Shown: one piece after another, positions 56,762 to 64,000 of the stretch | Layout: every line of letters starts with the position of its first letter | How positions within the stretch are numbered: the first letter of the stretch is position 1 | Assembly: GCA_044869805.1 (NCBI GenBank) | Contig: JBIOXV010000105.1 | Span: forward strand, 74,688 to 138,687 | Reading direction: 5' to 3' | Length of the DNA: 64,000 bases | Origin: CAWDVR01 sp044869805 | GTDB taxonomy: Bacteria; Acidobacteriota; Thermoanaerobaculia; Multivoradales; SZUA-115 | Translations under genes and position numbers: made by a program | The notes under the pieces: model-generated | The model's input: the letters and a program-made list of their open reading frames with translations, nothing else | What the model was told of the DNA's origin: nothing | Databases searched by the model: none

Positions 56762-59700
56762 ATGAAAGCGGTGCGCCTGTTGGCAAGGTCCTGCCCGCCT
56801 GATCTGAGGACTTGCCTCTCGGCAGCCCTCCTGGCCCTGCTGAGCTGCTGCGGAACCCCTGAGCGGCGAACCGAACGGCTGCTCAGAGAAGCCGTCACCG
56901 CCAACCCCAGACCCGTCGAGGCCCGGTTGTCGTCCAGCCAGCGCTACGCACCCTGGGGCGGCTCCCCGGCCACTCCTCGACCGCTGACGGAGCTGCCGCC
57001 CGAAGGCGAGGATCGGCCAGTCCTCCGCGGCTCCAGGCCCGTTGCAGGTAGAGATCCCGAAGAGCTGCACCGGCTCGGCCTCCTGGAGCTTTACCACGGC
57101 GGCACCGCTCGTGCCGTCGCGGCCCTCGAGGCCACGGCCGAGCGGCAGCCCTCCGCTCTCGCCCTGAGCGATCTCGCGGCCGCCTACCTCGCGCTCGCCG
57201 AGGACGACCGTCCGTGGCTGGTGATCGATGCGATCGTCGCCGCCACCCGTGCCACGGGGCTTGCGCCCCAGGAGCCGCAGGCCGCGTTCAACCTCGCTCT
57301 GGCCCTCGAACGCCTATCACTCGTGGAGGAATCGGGCCGCGCATGGGAGCGCTACCTCACGATCGAGGACGACGGGACCTGGCGCCGGGAAGCTACCGAC
57401 CGCCTGGCCCGGCTGCGCCAGCCCACGACGGCGGATCTCTGGGCAGGCGAAGAGCAAAACCTCTTGGCGGCGGCCGAAGCCGGCGACCGGCCAGCGCTGG
57501 CTGGCCTGACGCGCCGGTTTGCGCGCCAGGCCAAAGAGCTCCTTGAGGCCGAGCTGCTGCCGGCCTGGGCCGAGGCCGTGGGGACCCCCGCCGCGGAGAC
57601 CCGCCTTGCACTGGCAAAGCGCGTGGCCGAGGCCCTCGCTGAGACAGGCGAGCTTCTCTACCTGGACTCCATCGCGACGATCGAACGTCGCAAAGATTCC
57701 GTTTCGGCCCTCGCGGAGGGCCACCTGGCCTACGCGCGGGCGCAGGCGACTCGCGACAACTGTTCCCAGGCGGAGCCCGAGTTCGAACGCGCCCGCAAAG
57801 CGCTTTCCGCCGGTAGCAGCCCGATGGCGCTGGCTGCGAGGTTCGGGCAGCTCGTGTGTCTATACCGAGGTCACCCGGGCGAGGCAGCGGAGCCGTTCGG
57901 CTCGCTGGCGGGCCAGCTCGACGCGCGGCGCTACCCGACCCTGCTCGCCAGGACCGAAGGGATGCGCGGCCTGTGTCTCATGAACCTCGGGCGACATTCC
58001 CAAGCCCTGGCGCACTACGAGCGGGCAGTGCAGATCCTGGCGGGGCTCGGCGACAGCGACGCGACGAGATGGTACGGGACGCTGGACGAGGCATACCGCT
58101 TTCTGGGGGACCGCACGGGTGCGTGGCGACATCGGCTGCCGGCTCTCCGCAGTGCTGTCAGAGCCGCCAACCGGCAGCTCCGGCACTCAGTTCTAGCTGG
58201 CCTGGCGAGGGACTTGACCAGCGTCGGCCGGCGCGAGGCCGCGCAGGTGGTGCTCGACGAGATGCTGGCCAACGCGCGGGCTTGGTCCCAACCGGGCGCC
58301 GAGGCCGAGACGCTGCTGCGGCGGATCGATCTCCACCTCGCCGATGGCCAGACCGAGCTGGCGGCGGCCGCCATCGCGGTCTGCGAGAAGGTCGCCGAGC
58401 GGTATCAGCAGCCGGCCGCCCGCGAGCAGGTCGAGACCGAGCTGATCCTCGCGTCTGCGGAGCTGCGCCTCGCCACGAGCCCGCTCGAGGCCCTGGAGCC
58501 CATCCGGGTCGCTTTACCCAGGATCGAAGAGAGCGGCCGGGGCCTGCTCTTCCCGCGAGCGCTGCTCGGCCTCGCGCGAGCGCACCTCGCCAGCGGAGAG
58601 CTGGCCGCCGCCGAGGAGGCTTTCGAGCGTGGGCTCCAGGTCTACGAGCGACGCCGAGCGGGCACGGTCAGCGAGGAGCACCGGATCAGTTTCTTCGCCA
58701 CCACCCAGGCGAGCTTCGACGCGATGATCCGCTTCCAGGCGCTCGACCGCGGGGATGAAAGGGCTGCCTTCGCGTATACCGAACGGGTGCGGACCCGAGA
58801 GCTGCGGGAGCGCGTAGAGCAACGACGCGGACCTGGCGCGTCCCTGACTCTGGACGAACAGTTGGAGCGGCTCCCGGCGAACGTCGCAGTGCTCGCCTAT
58901 GGGGTGCTGCCCGAGGAGCTGCTGGTCTGGCGCCTGCGGCAAGGCTCGCTCGAGATGCATGTACTTCCGGTCTCGCGACCCGAGGTAGCGGAGACGGTGA
59001 CTGCGCTCCGATCCTCGCTCGGCGACGCGCACTCCCTCGATGTGGGGAAGGCGACAGCTTCCAGGGCCTTTGATCTTCTCCTCCGGCCGGCCCTCGATGG
59101 TCTGCCCGCCGAGACGGAGCTGGTCTTCCTGGCCGACCGCGAGCTGCATCAGGTCCCGTTCGCGGCTCTCTTCGATAAGCAGCGCGGGCGGTTTGTGGTC
59201 GAGGACCACGCCGTCGAGGTCGCGCCGAGCCTCGAGCTCTACCTCGGGTCGGTGGAGAGAGGGCCGTCTCTGCCTGCAAAGCCGCGTCGCGTGCTGGCCG
59301 TGGGGGACCCGGCCTTCGACCATGAGCGGTTCCCTTCTCTACCCAGCCTTCCGGAGGCGCGTGAAGAAGCACAGGCGGTCGCCAAGCTCTACTCCTCCTC
59401 GCGGGTTCTCGTGGGCGAGCAGGCCACAAGGGAGCAGATCCTCGACGAGATGCCCGGCAGCGACATTGTTCACCTGGCTGCACACGTGGTTGTCGATCCG
59501 CGGAACCCCCTGGGTTCGTGGGTGGCGACCGCCGATCTGGGTAGGGAACCTCTGCGGGCCTCCGACCTCGATGCCGGGACCGTTGCGGGCGTCGAGCTGG
59601 TGTTCCTCTCCGCCTGCGACACCGCGCCGGGCTTCGCTGACGGCGACCGCGAAGGCGCCGCCGGCCTGGCTCGAGCCCTTCTCGCGAGCGGAGTGCCTTC

Positions 59701-59890
59701 GGTGGTCGCCACACTCTGGCCGGTCAAGGACGAGGCCGCGCGGCGCCTGGCGACCGTCTTCCACTCGCGGCTTCTCGAAGGCCGGCCGCCGTCCGAAGCA
59801 CTGCGTCTGACGCAGCTCAACTTGCTGTCCGAGCCCGCGTTGAACGATCCGTTCGCGTGGGTGCCTTTTCAATTGTTCCGAGGCCTCTGA
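56762..59890 (+). CDS. Lipoprotein with TPR array and C-terminal CHAT protease domain
   Basis: 1042 residues from ATG 56762; the frame is open upstream but only over the start region of the thpR gene on the other strand. The N-terminus ends in LLALLSCCGTP, a canonical lipobox, so it is exported and lipidated. Residues about 95-720 are TPR-like helical repeats (ELHRLGLLELYHGGTARAV, YERAVQILAGLGD). The C-terminal CHAT domain (about 750-1040) shows HLAAH (His908) and ELVFLSACDTAPG (Cys952), the caspase-type dyad, followed by VVATLWPV and a closing FQLFRGL. CHAT-TPR enzymes cleave partner proteins when activated; this one acts outside the cytoplasm. The gene 18 bases downstream may encode its partner. 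Confidence 0.9.
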   Translation: MKAVRLLARSCPPDLRTCLSAALLALLSCCGTPERRTERLLREAVTANPRPVEARLSSSQRYAPWGGSPATPRPLTELPPEGEDRPVLRGSRPVAGRDPEELHRLGLLELYHGGTARAVAALEATAERQPSALALSDLAAAYLALAEDDRPWLVIDAIVAATRATGLAPQEPQAAFNLALALERLSLVEESGRAWERYLTIEDDGTWRREATDRLARLRQPTTADLWAGEEQNLLAAAEAGDRPALAGLTRRFARQAKELLEAELLPAWAEAVGTPAAETRLALAKRVAEALAETGELLYLDSIATIERRKDSVSALAEGHLAYARAQATRDNCSQAEPEFERARKALSAGSSPMALAARFGQLVCLYRGHPGEAAEPFGSLAGQLDARRYPTLLARTEGMRGLCLMNLGRHSQALAHYERAVQILAGLGDSDATRWYGTLDEAYRFLGDRTGAWRHRLPALRSAVRAANRQLRHSVLAGLARDLTSVGRREAAQVVLDEMLANARAWSQPGAEAETLLRRIDLHLADGQTELAAAAIAVCEKVAERYQQPAAREQVETELILASAELRLATSPLEALEPIRVALPRIEESGRGLLFPRALLGLARAHLASGELAAAEEAFERGLQVYERRRAGTVSEEHRISFFATTQASFDAMIRFQALDRGDERAAFAYTERVRTRELRERVEQRRGPGASLTLDEQLERLPANVAVLAYGVLPEELLVWRLRQGSLEMHVLPVSRPEVAETVTALRSSLGDAHSLDVGKATASRAFDLLLRPALDGLPAETELVFLADRELHQVPFAALFDKQRGRFVVEDHAVEVAPSLELYLGSVERGPSLPAKPRRVLAVGDPAFDHERFPSLPSLPEAREEAQAVAKLYSSSRVLVGEQATREQILDEMPGSDIVHLAAHVVVDPRNPLGSWVATADLGREPLRASDLDAGTVAGVELVFLSACDTAPGFADGDREGAAGLARALLASGVPSVVATLWPVKDEAARRLATVFHSRLLEGRPPSEALRLTQLNLLSEPALNDPFAWVPFQLFRGL

Positions 59891-59907
59891 GCGGCAAGGA
59901 GGGAGCG

Positions 59908-60798
59908 ATGCCTGTCTATCCTGTTGACGTGTTCTTCACCGGATTGATGCTGATCTGCCTGGATGGCCACTCGAGCTGCCCGGCGGGAGACTACAAGGAC
60001 AAAGAGAATACAGCCTGGGTCTTGAAGGCGGTGAAGGACTACGACAAGCCTTGCGGGTGGGACAAGAGCTACGACACGACGCTGGAATTGAAGTTCTCTC
60101 CCGGCCACTTCGAGCACACCGATTACATCAAGGTGTGTGAAGAATCCGATCCGGTCAAGTGCAAGCTTCCCACTGGAGATATCTGTCTCGAGCTGAAGCC
60201 AGAGCCCAAGGAACAGCAATACCTGACGGGCAGCCTTGACAAGCTGCCACGGCTCGACCAGGAGGTCGACTGGCGCTTCAATGGCTTGCGGACGGACCGG
60301 CTTCGAAACCCCCGCTACGTCTCGACCCGCATTCACTTCCCGACGGGCGGGATAGGCCCCGGCCCCGATTGGTGCAACGGTTACGGTTGGCCGGAGTGGG
60401 GCCGGTCTAACGGCGACACCTTCGGCAATCTCCCGCGTACTCTGTCGGACGCCTTGAAAGTTCGCTACTCCGCCGTAGACACGCTTACAGTCTCTGACTG
60501 CACAACAAAGAAGGAGCTGATCGTCCTGAGGCCGCAGATGGCCAATGCGAAGGCAACGATTCGAAACTGGGCGAACCTTTCGTCGGAAGATCCTGTTAAG
60601 AACCGCGATATCCTGGCCTACCTTCTGTACTACAACCGTTTGGCATACTGGGGCATCTGGGGTGAGTGCTTCGACAGGAAGTGCTCGATCCTACTGAGCT
60701 GTGAACGGACCTACCACGACAAACCATGCCATTGTGTTGACGGCGACTGCGCCGCCGACACCACGTACTGGCCACCGATGCTGGGACCCAGGCACTGA
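59908..60798 (+). CDS. Cys-rich protein of unknown family, partner of the CHAT gene
   Basis: 296 residues from ATG 59908, with AAGGAGGGA six bases upstream and 17 bases after the CHAT stop, so it is probably co-transcribed. No signal peptide or membrane span. Fifteen or so Cys residues are spread through the sequence, including CHCVDGDC near the end. Its base composition is clearly lower in GC than neighbours, suggesting recent acquisition. KVRYSAVDTLTVSDCTTKKELIVLRP and RNWANLSSED are the only structured-looking stretches. I recognise no family. A substrate or cofactor of the CHAT protease is the simplest guess from position. Confidence 0.65.
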   Translation: MPVYPVDVFFTGLMLICLDGHSSCPAGDYKDKENTAWVLKAVKDYDKPCGWDKSYDTTLELKFSPGHFEHTDYIKVCEESDPVKCKLPTGDICLELKPEPKEQQYLTGSLDKLPRLDQEVDWRFNGLRTDRLRNPRYVSTRIHFPTGGIGPGPDWCNGYGWPEWGRSNGDTFGNLPRTLSDALKVRYSAVDTLTVSDCTTKKELIVLRPQMANAKATIRNWANLSSEDPVKNRDILAYLLYYNRLAYWGIWGECFDRKCSILLSCERTYHDKPCHCVDGDCAADTTYWPPMLGPRH

Positions 60799-60847
60799 CC
60801 AGAAGTTACTCGGTTCAGCGGGTAGAGAGCGAGACGTTCATCGCACG

Positions 60848-61135
60848 CTACAACTCCAGACTCCCCAACCCCACCAACCTCCGCCGCAGCATCTCGAGGG
60901 CGAACTGGCCGGAGATCCAGCGCACGCGCTCGCGGTCGCCGGGGTACTGGAAGCGACGAGACTCGACCTCGGCGTCGGCCGGGCCGGTGATGGCGATCTC
61001 GACCGTGCCCACCGGCTTTTCCGGGCTGCCGCCGCCGGGGCCGGCGACGCCGGTGATGGCGATCGCCCAGTCGGAGCCCAAGCAGTGGCGGGCCGGATTC
61101 CTGGCCCGCGGACGCCCTCTCGCTGTGGAGCCAGG
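60848..61135 (-). pseudogene. cinA: Truncated duplicate of the cinA 3' end
   Basis: The minus strand reads SDWAIAITGVAGPGGG and RRFQYPGDRERVRW, ending RWISGQFALEMLRRR..GSLEL and TAG, the C-terminal part of CinA (nicotinamide-nucleotide amidohydrolase). The last 24 codons match, with a few changes, the cinA end at 63926-64000. Upstream the reading shifts: EGVRGPGIRPA lies in another frame than ARHCLGSDWAIAITG, so it is broken as well as truncated. Homology ends where the stop of the beta-helix gene begins. Confidence 0.75.
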
Positions 61136-63877
61136 TTACCGCGGATCGTCCGGCGAGCGGACCAGCACCGATGCCGGGATCGCTGCACCTTGCTGCTCGT
61201 AGGCGCCCATATCGACCTCCGGTATGCTATCGCCGTCGCCGTCCACCACCCTGGGATCTCCCTCGAAGTCCGTTGACGGCGTCAGCGGAGCGGCGGTCCA
61301 GCCCGCGTCGATGGCGGGCGAGGTCGAAAGGAGACGGTAGTCGCCGTTGGCCGCATTCACGAAGCGAGGCTCGGCGCCCAGATTGCCGGAACTACCCACC
61401 ACGCCCTGGCAGGTGCCGGAGAACAGCGGGCCTGGCGAGTTGAAGAAGTCGTTGTGGTCGAAGATTGGCGGCACGCCCTCGCACGCGATGAGATCCGCCT
61501 GCACGGCAGAGCTCACGATGTTGTTGACGAAGACGACGTTCTGTTGCGTCAGGTCGCCATACACTGCCGCTCCCGTCGGCGCAGTGTTGTCTGCGATCGT
61601 GTTGCTGAGCAGAATCGGACCTGAATCCCCACCACCCAGCCAGTAGGCCCCACCACCTCGGATTCCGGCGCTGTTGCCTACGATCAGATTCTGGACCAGG
61701 AGGGGCTCCGGGTGGTTGATCATGTAAAGGCCGCCGCCGCTTCCAGAAGTGGAATTGAACAGAATGGCGTTGTTCTCGACCAGAGGCGCCCCGGGTCCCC
61801 AGAACGCTATTCCTCCACCTCCCATCCAAGCGGTGTCCCAGGTATTGCCGACAATCACATTGCGCCGGAGCTCGGCGCCGAGTGCGGTCTGTAGCCGGAC
61901 GCCCCCGCCCTGCCCACCCTGGCATCCGGGTTGCTGGTGGTTCTCCACGATCTCATTGTCTGCGATGCTGGGGGCGCCGAGGTCAACCGAGATTCCGCCG
62001 CCTCCGCCACAGGCTAAGTTGCTGCGTATGACGTTCCCTTGAACGCTCGGAGAAGACCAGGCAGTCATCTGGACTCCTCCCCCGTTGTGGGCAGCGCCAT
62101 TGCGCAGCGTGAATTCCCCAATCAGTGCCCCTCGCCCTTCTCCATTCCTGAAGCTGACCACCGGACCAGCACCGCCGCCATCGATCACCGTCGTCTGGGC
62201 GCCCTCGAGGGCTCGCAGGGCGACGTGCTGGCCGTGGAAGTCCAGATTCTCGTAGTACACGCCGGGCCGCACGCCGACCGAGTCAAAATGCCGGGCGGCG
62301 TCGATCGCAGACTGAATAGTGGAGAAGTCGTCAGGAACGATCCACGCAGCCGGAGGCAAGTCTACGTCCTCGAGCGCAACCCAGAAGGCATCCATGCCGC
62401 CGGCTGCCGGGACGTCGAGGGTACCCACACCTGGGTCGAGATCTGCCGTCTCGCTGAAGTAGCCACCCGCAAGGACACCGGAAGGATCGACGGCCACAGT
62501 GGCAAGCCCGTCCGACGGTGACCCTCCACCAAGGCGCACGGCCCAGTCGAAGGCGCCGGAAGGGGTGGCCTTCCAGAGGAAGCCATCTCTACCGCCGCGG
62601 CCTGCAAACTGGAAGGTGGTCTCGCCCGAGGCGAAGGTCAAGTACGAGTCGAATCCGCCGGCGAGGTAGGTCCCTCCCTCGCTGTCGACCGCTACCTGCG
62701 CCGCAGTGTCCCAGTAGCGCCCTCCAGCTGCCTGAGCCCACCGCAGACCGAGCTCGCCGTCCAGCCGCGCAACGAAGACGTCCGAGAAGCCCCGACTCGC
62801 CACCGGATGCTCTGCTTGTGGGCGAGGGTCGAGGTCTGCGATGTCCGAGAAGGTGCCGCCGACGGCGAGATCGCCATCCGGGTGGAAGCCGACACCGACG
62901 AGAAGATCATCATGGGGTCCCCCGATCGTGCCGGCGGCCTTGAACAGCCCGCCCCTCCCGAGGAGGAGCAAGAAACCGTCGCCGATCCCCCGGCCGAGGA
63001 CCAGAAAGGCGCCTGGACCGGGATCGAGATCGACCTGGCCGCCAAAGCCCCCTACGGCGGCGATCTCGCCTGCCGGGCCGACCGCGACATCGCGCACCGC
63101 CGAGCCACCGCCGACGATCACATCCGCCCACGCAAGGCGGTGGACGGCGCTCAACCGCAGCACGAACGCCTCGTAGACGCCTTGCGCCGTGCGGAGCAGC
63201 TGTCGGGGACCCGGATTGAGGTCGGCTGTTCCCTCGAAACTGCCACCGACCACCAGGCCGCCGTCCGGCGTCACCGCCAGAGCGGTACCCACATCCGTCG
63301 CGGCCCCACCGATCTGCCCGGCCCACAGCAGCTCGCCCGAGCTGGCGAGGCGCAGGACATAGGCGTCCAACAGCACGGAGGGCGGCGTCAACACGAGCTG
63401 TCCGGTTCCCGGGTCGAAGTCGGTCGACCCCGAGAAGCTCCCCACCATCGCGACACTGCCGTCGGCAGCCACGGCGAGGTCACGGACCTCCACTTCGAGC
63501 CCGCTGAGCTGACCGGCCCACGCCAGAGTCCCGCCCGGGCTCAAGCGAACGATGAATACGTTGCTGTAGCCTGTGCTAGTCAGCCAGTGGGTTCCGCGGC
63601 CGGGATCGACATCGATGATCCCGCTGAAGCTGCCTGCCAGCCAGAGGTTGCCCTCCTGATCTCGTGCCGCGGCGCTGGCAAAGTCCTCGCCTGCGCCTCC
63701 CAGGTGGAACGCCCCTTGAAGGTCCTGCGCCCGCGCGGGTCGAAGGCTTGGAGTCAGCAGCATGAGGAGCGCAAATGTGCCTGATGCAAGCCGCACATTC
63801 CAACAGCTAAGTCGCCGGGAGCATCGCCAGGACGCCAGAAGTACTCTTACCATACGACGCTTTCGTGAGCTTGCCAT
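61136..63877 (-). CDS. Secreted beta-propeller and right-handed beta-helix protein
   Basis: 913 residues from ATG 63877, with a signal peptide (ASGTFALLMLLTPSLRPARAQ). Residues about 55-490 are some seven repeats of about 58 residues of the SBBP kind (GGAGEDFASAAARDQEGN, AVTPDGGLVVGGSF, DLDPGPRQLLR), each with a DLDPG motif. Residues about 510-830 form a right-handed beta-helix (FSTIQSAIDAARHFDSVGV, NGGGVQMTAWSSPSVQGNVI, NNIVSSAVQ, many Gly-Gly turns). The tail has DGDGDSIPEVDMGAYE, the usual end of such beta-helix proteins. A cell-surface or secreted protein, perhaps a polysaccharide-binding or lyase-like one; no catalytic triad can be seen. Confidence 0.9.
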   Translation of the reverse strand: MASSRKRRMVRVLLASWRCSRRLSCWNVRLASGTFALLMLLTPSLRPARAQDLQGAFHLGGAGEDFASAAARDQEGNLWLAGSFSGIIDVDPGRGTHWLTSTGYSNVFIVRLSPGGTLAWAGQLSGLEVEVRDLAVAADGSVAMVGSFSGSTDFDPGTGQLVLTPPSVLLDAYVLRLASSGELLWAGQIGGAATDVGTALAVTPDGGLVVGGSFEGTADLNPGPRQLLRTAQGVYEAFVLRLSAVHRLAWADVIVGGGSAVRDVAVGPAGEIAAVGGFGGQVDLDPGPGAFLVLGRGIGDGFLLLLGRGGLFKAAGTIGGPHDDLLVGVGFHPDGDLAVGGTFSDIADLDPRPQAEHPVASRGFSDVFVARLDGELGLRWAQAAGGRYWDTAAQVAVDSEGGTYLAGGFDSYLTFASGETTFQFAGRGGRDGFLWKATPSGAFDWAVRLGGGSPSDGLATVAVDPSGVLAGGYFSETADLDPGVGTLDVPAAGGMDAFWVALEDVDLPPAAWIVPDDFSTIQSAIDAARHFDSVGVRPGVYYENLDFHGQHVALRALEGAQTTVIDGGGAGPVVSFRNGEGRGALIGEFTLRNGAAHNGGGVQMTAWSSPSVQGNVIRSNLACGGGGGISVDLGAPSIADNEIVENHQQPGCQGGQGGGVRLQTALGAELRRNVIVGNTWDTAWMGGGGIAFWGPGAPLVENNAILFNSTSGSGGGLYMINHPEPLLVQNLIVGNSAGIRGGGAYWLGGGDSGPILLSNTIADNTAPTGAAVYGDLTQQNVVFVNNIVSSAVQADLIACEGVPPIFDHNDFFNSPGPLFSGTCQGVVGSSGNLGAEPRFVNAANGDYRLLSTSPAIDAGWTAAPLTPSTDFEGDPRVVDGDGDSIPEVDMGAYEQQGAAIPASVLVRSPDDPR

Positions 63878-63925
63878 CGCTGGAAGATAGCGCGATTCCG
63901 GCCGCTTCCTCCACCCACGATCCGC

Positions 63926-64000
63926 TTAGAGCTCGAGCGAAGGCAACCTCGCCAGCCTCCGCCGCAGCATCTCGAGCGCGAACTGGCTGGAGATCCAGCG
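63926..64000 (-). CDS. cinA: 3' end of cinA, continues beyond window
   Basis: The last 24 codons and TAA of a CinA gene: RWISSQFALEMLRRRLARLP followed by SLEL. The gene extends past the right edge. It matches the broken copy at 60848-61135 over the whole visible length, with scattered base changes. The 2.8-kb unit between them, carrying the beta-helix gene, thus lies between two cinA ends. Confidence 0.75.
   Translation of the reverse strand, partial: RWISSQFALEMLRRRLARLPSLEL

Overview
The window is a GC-rich bacterial chromosome segment (about 70% GC by eye) with tightly packed genes, many overlapping by 4 bases, and no rRNA, tRNA, CRISPR array or transposase that I can recognise. Outer-membrane (Omp85-type barrel), lipoprotein, wax-ester-synthase and exopolysaccharide genes point to a Gram-negative-type cell. 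The IFADGFESG tail motif, secreted Rhs, CHAT and beta-helix proteins, TPR regulators and short palindromic intergenic repeats together suggest an Acidobacteriota member, perhaps of the Thermoanaerobaculia. That placement is an inference from style, not from a marker gene.

Layout. 0-4.2 kb: a trehalose operon (DUF5752 protein, TreT-like synthase, OtsB, OtsA). 4.3-6.9 kb: mannose-1-phosphate guanylyltransferase and a DusA-type tRNA dihydrouridine synthase. 6.9-11.4 kb: a secreted TAP-like peptidase, a membrane Ser/Thr kinase and an orphan membrane protein. 11.6-24.2 kb: the most unusual block, described below. 24.2-28.2 kb: two overlapping secreted M14 carboxypeptidase-like genes, the first lacking the zinc ligands. 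28.3-33.3 kb: exopolysaccharide genes (three GT4 glycosyltransferases and a polyprenyl-phosphate sugar transferase). 33.4-43.6 kb: mixed genes (DinB-like, WS/DGAT acyltransferase, exonuclease III, astacin-like protease, HupE/UreJ-like protein, Asp-box propeller lipoprotein, SpoIIIAA-like ATPase with an R3H-like end, YpfJ-like metallopeptidase). 43.6-56.6 kb: mostly housekeeping genes (Omp85-like barrel, Ca2+ P-type ATPase, PA0069-type radical SAM, MtgA, GlcD-like oxidase, Spy-like protein, DHH phosphoesterase, GuaA, GpsA, ThpR). 56.7-64 kb: a CHAT protease lipoprotein with a Cys-rich partner gene, a broken second copy of the cinA 3' end, a large secreted propeller/beta-helix protein, and the end of another cinA copy at the window edge.

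The 11.6-24.2 kb block. On the minus strand an operon-like run encodes a degenerate pterin-dehydratase-like protein, a helical-repeat protein, a 1660-residue secreted Rhs protein with a His...Asn-Asp-Cys tip, and an 83-residue two-TM protein sharing one base with the Rhs stop, which is the expected place for an immunity gene. It is followed by a displaced Rhs tip with an HExxH motif and a small exported lipoprotein. Divergent from the operon is a double-HTH/TPR regulator, convergent with a second double-HTH gene. A decayed copy of the TPR/HTH gene pair lies at 12.0-13.4 kb, next to a small secreted protein. I read this as a polymorphic-toxin locus with swappable tips and a dedicated HTH-TPR regulator.

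Two families of short palindromic repeats sit between genes. In places they supply coding sequence or stop codons to neighbours (dusA, a glycosyltransferase, the DHH gene, guaA). No gene-free stretch exceeds 300 bases. The gaps over 200 bases are 11352-11613 (nothing recognised apart from the ribosome-binding site of the small secreted gene) and 21211-21432 (divergent promoter region).
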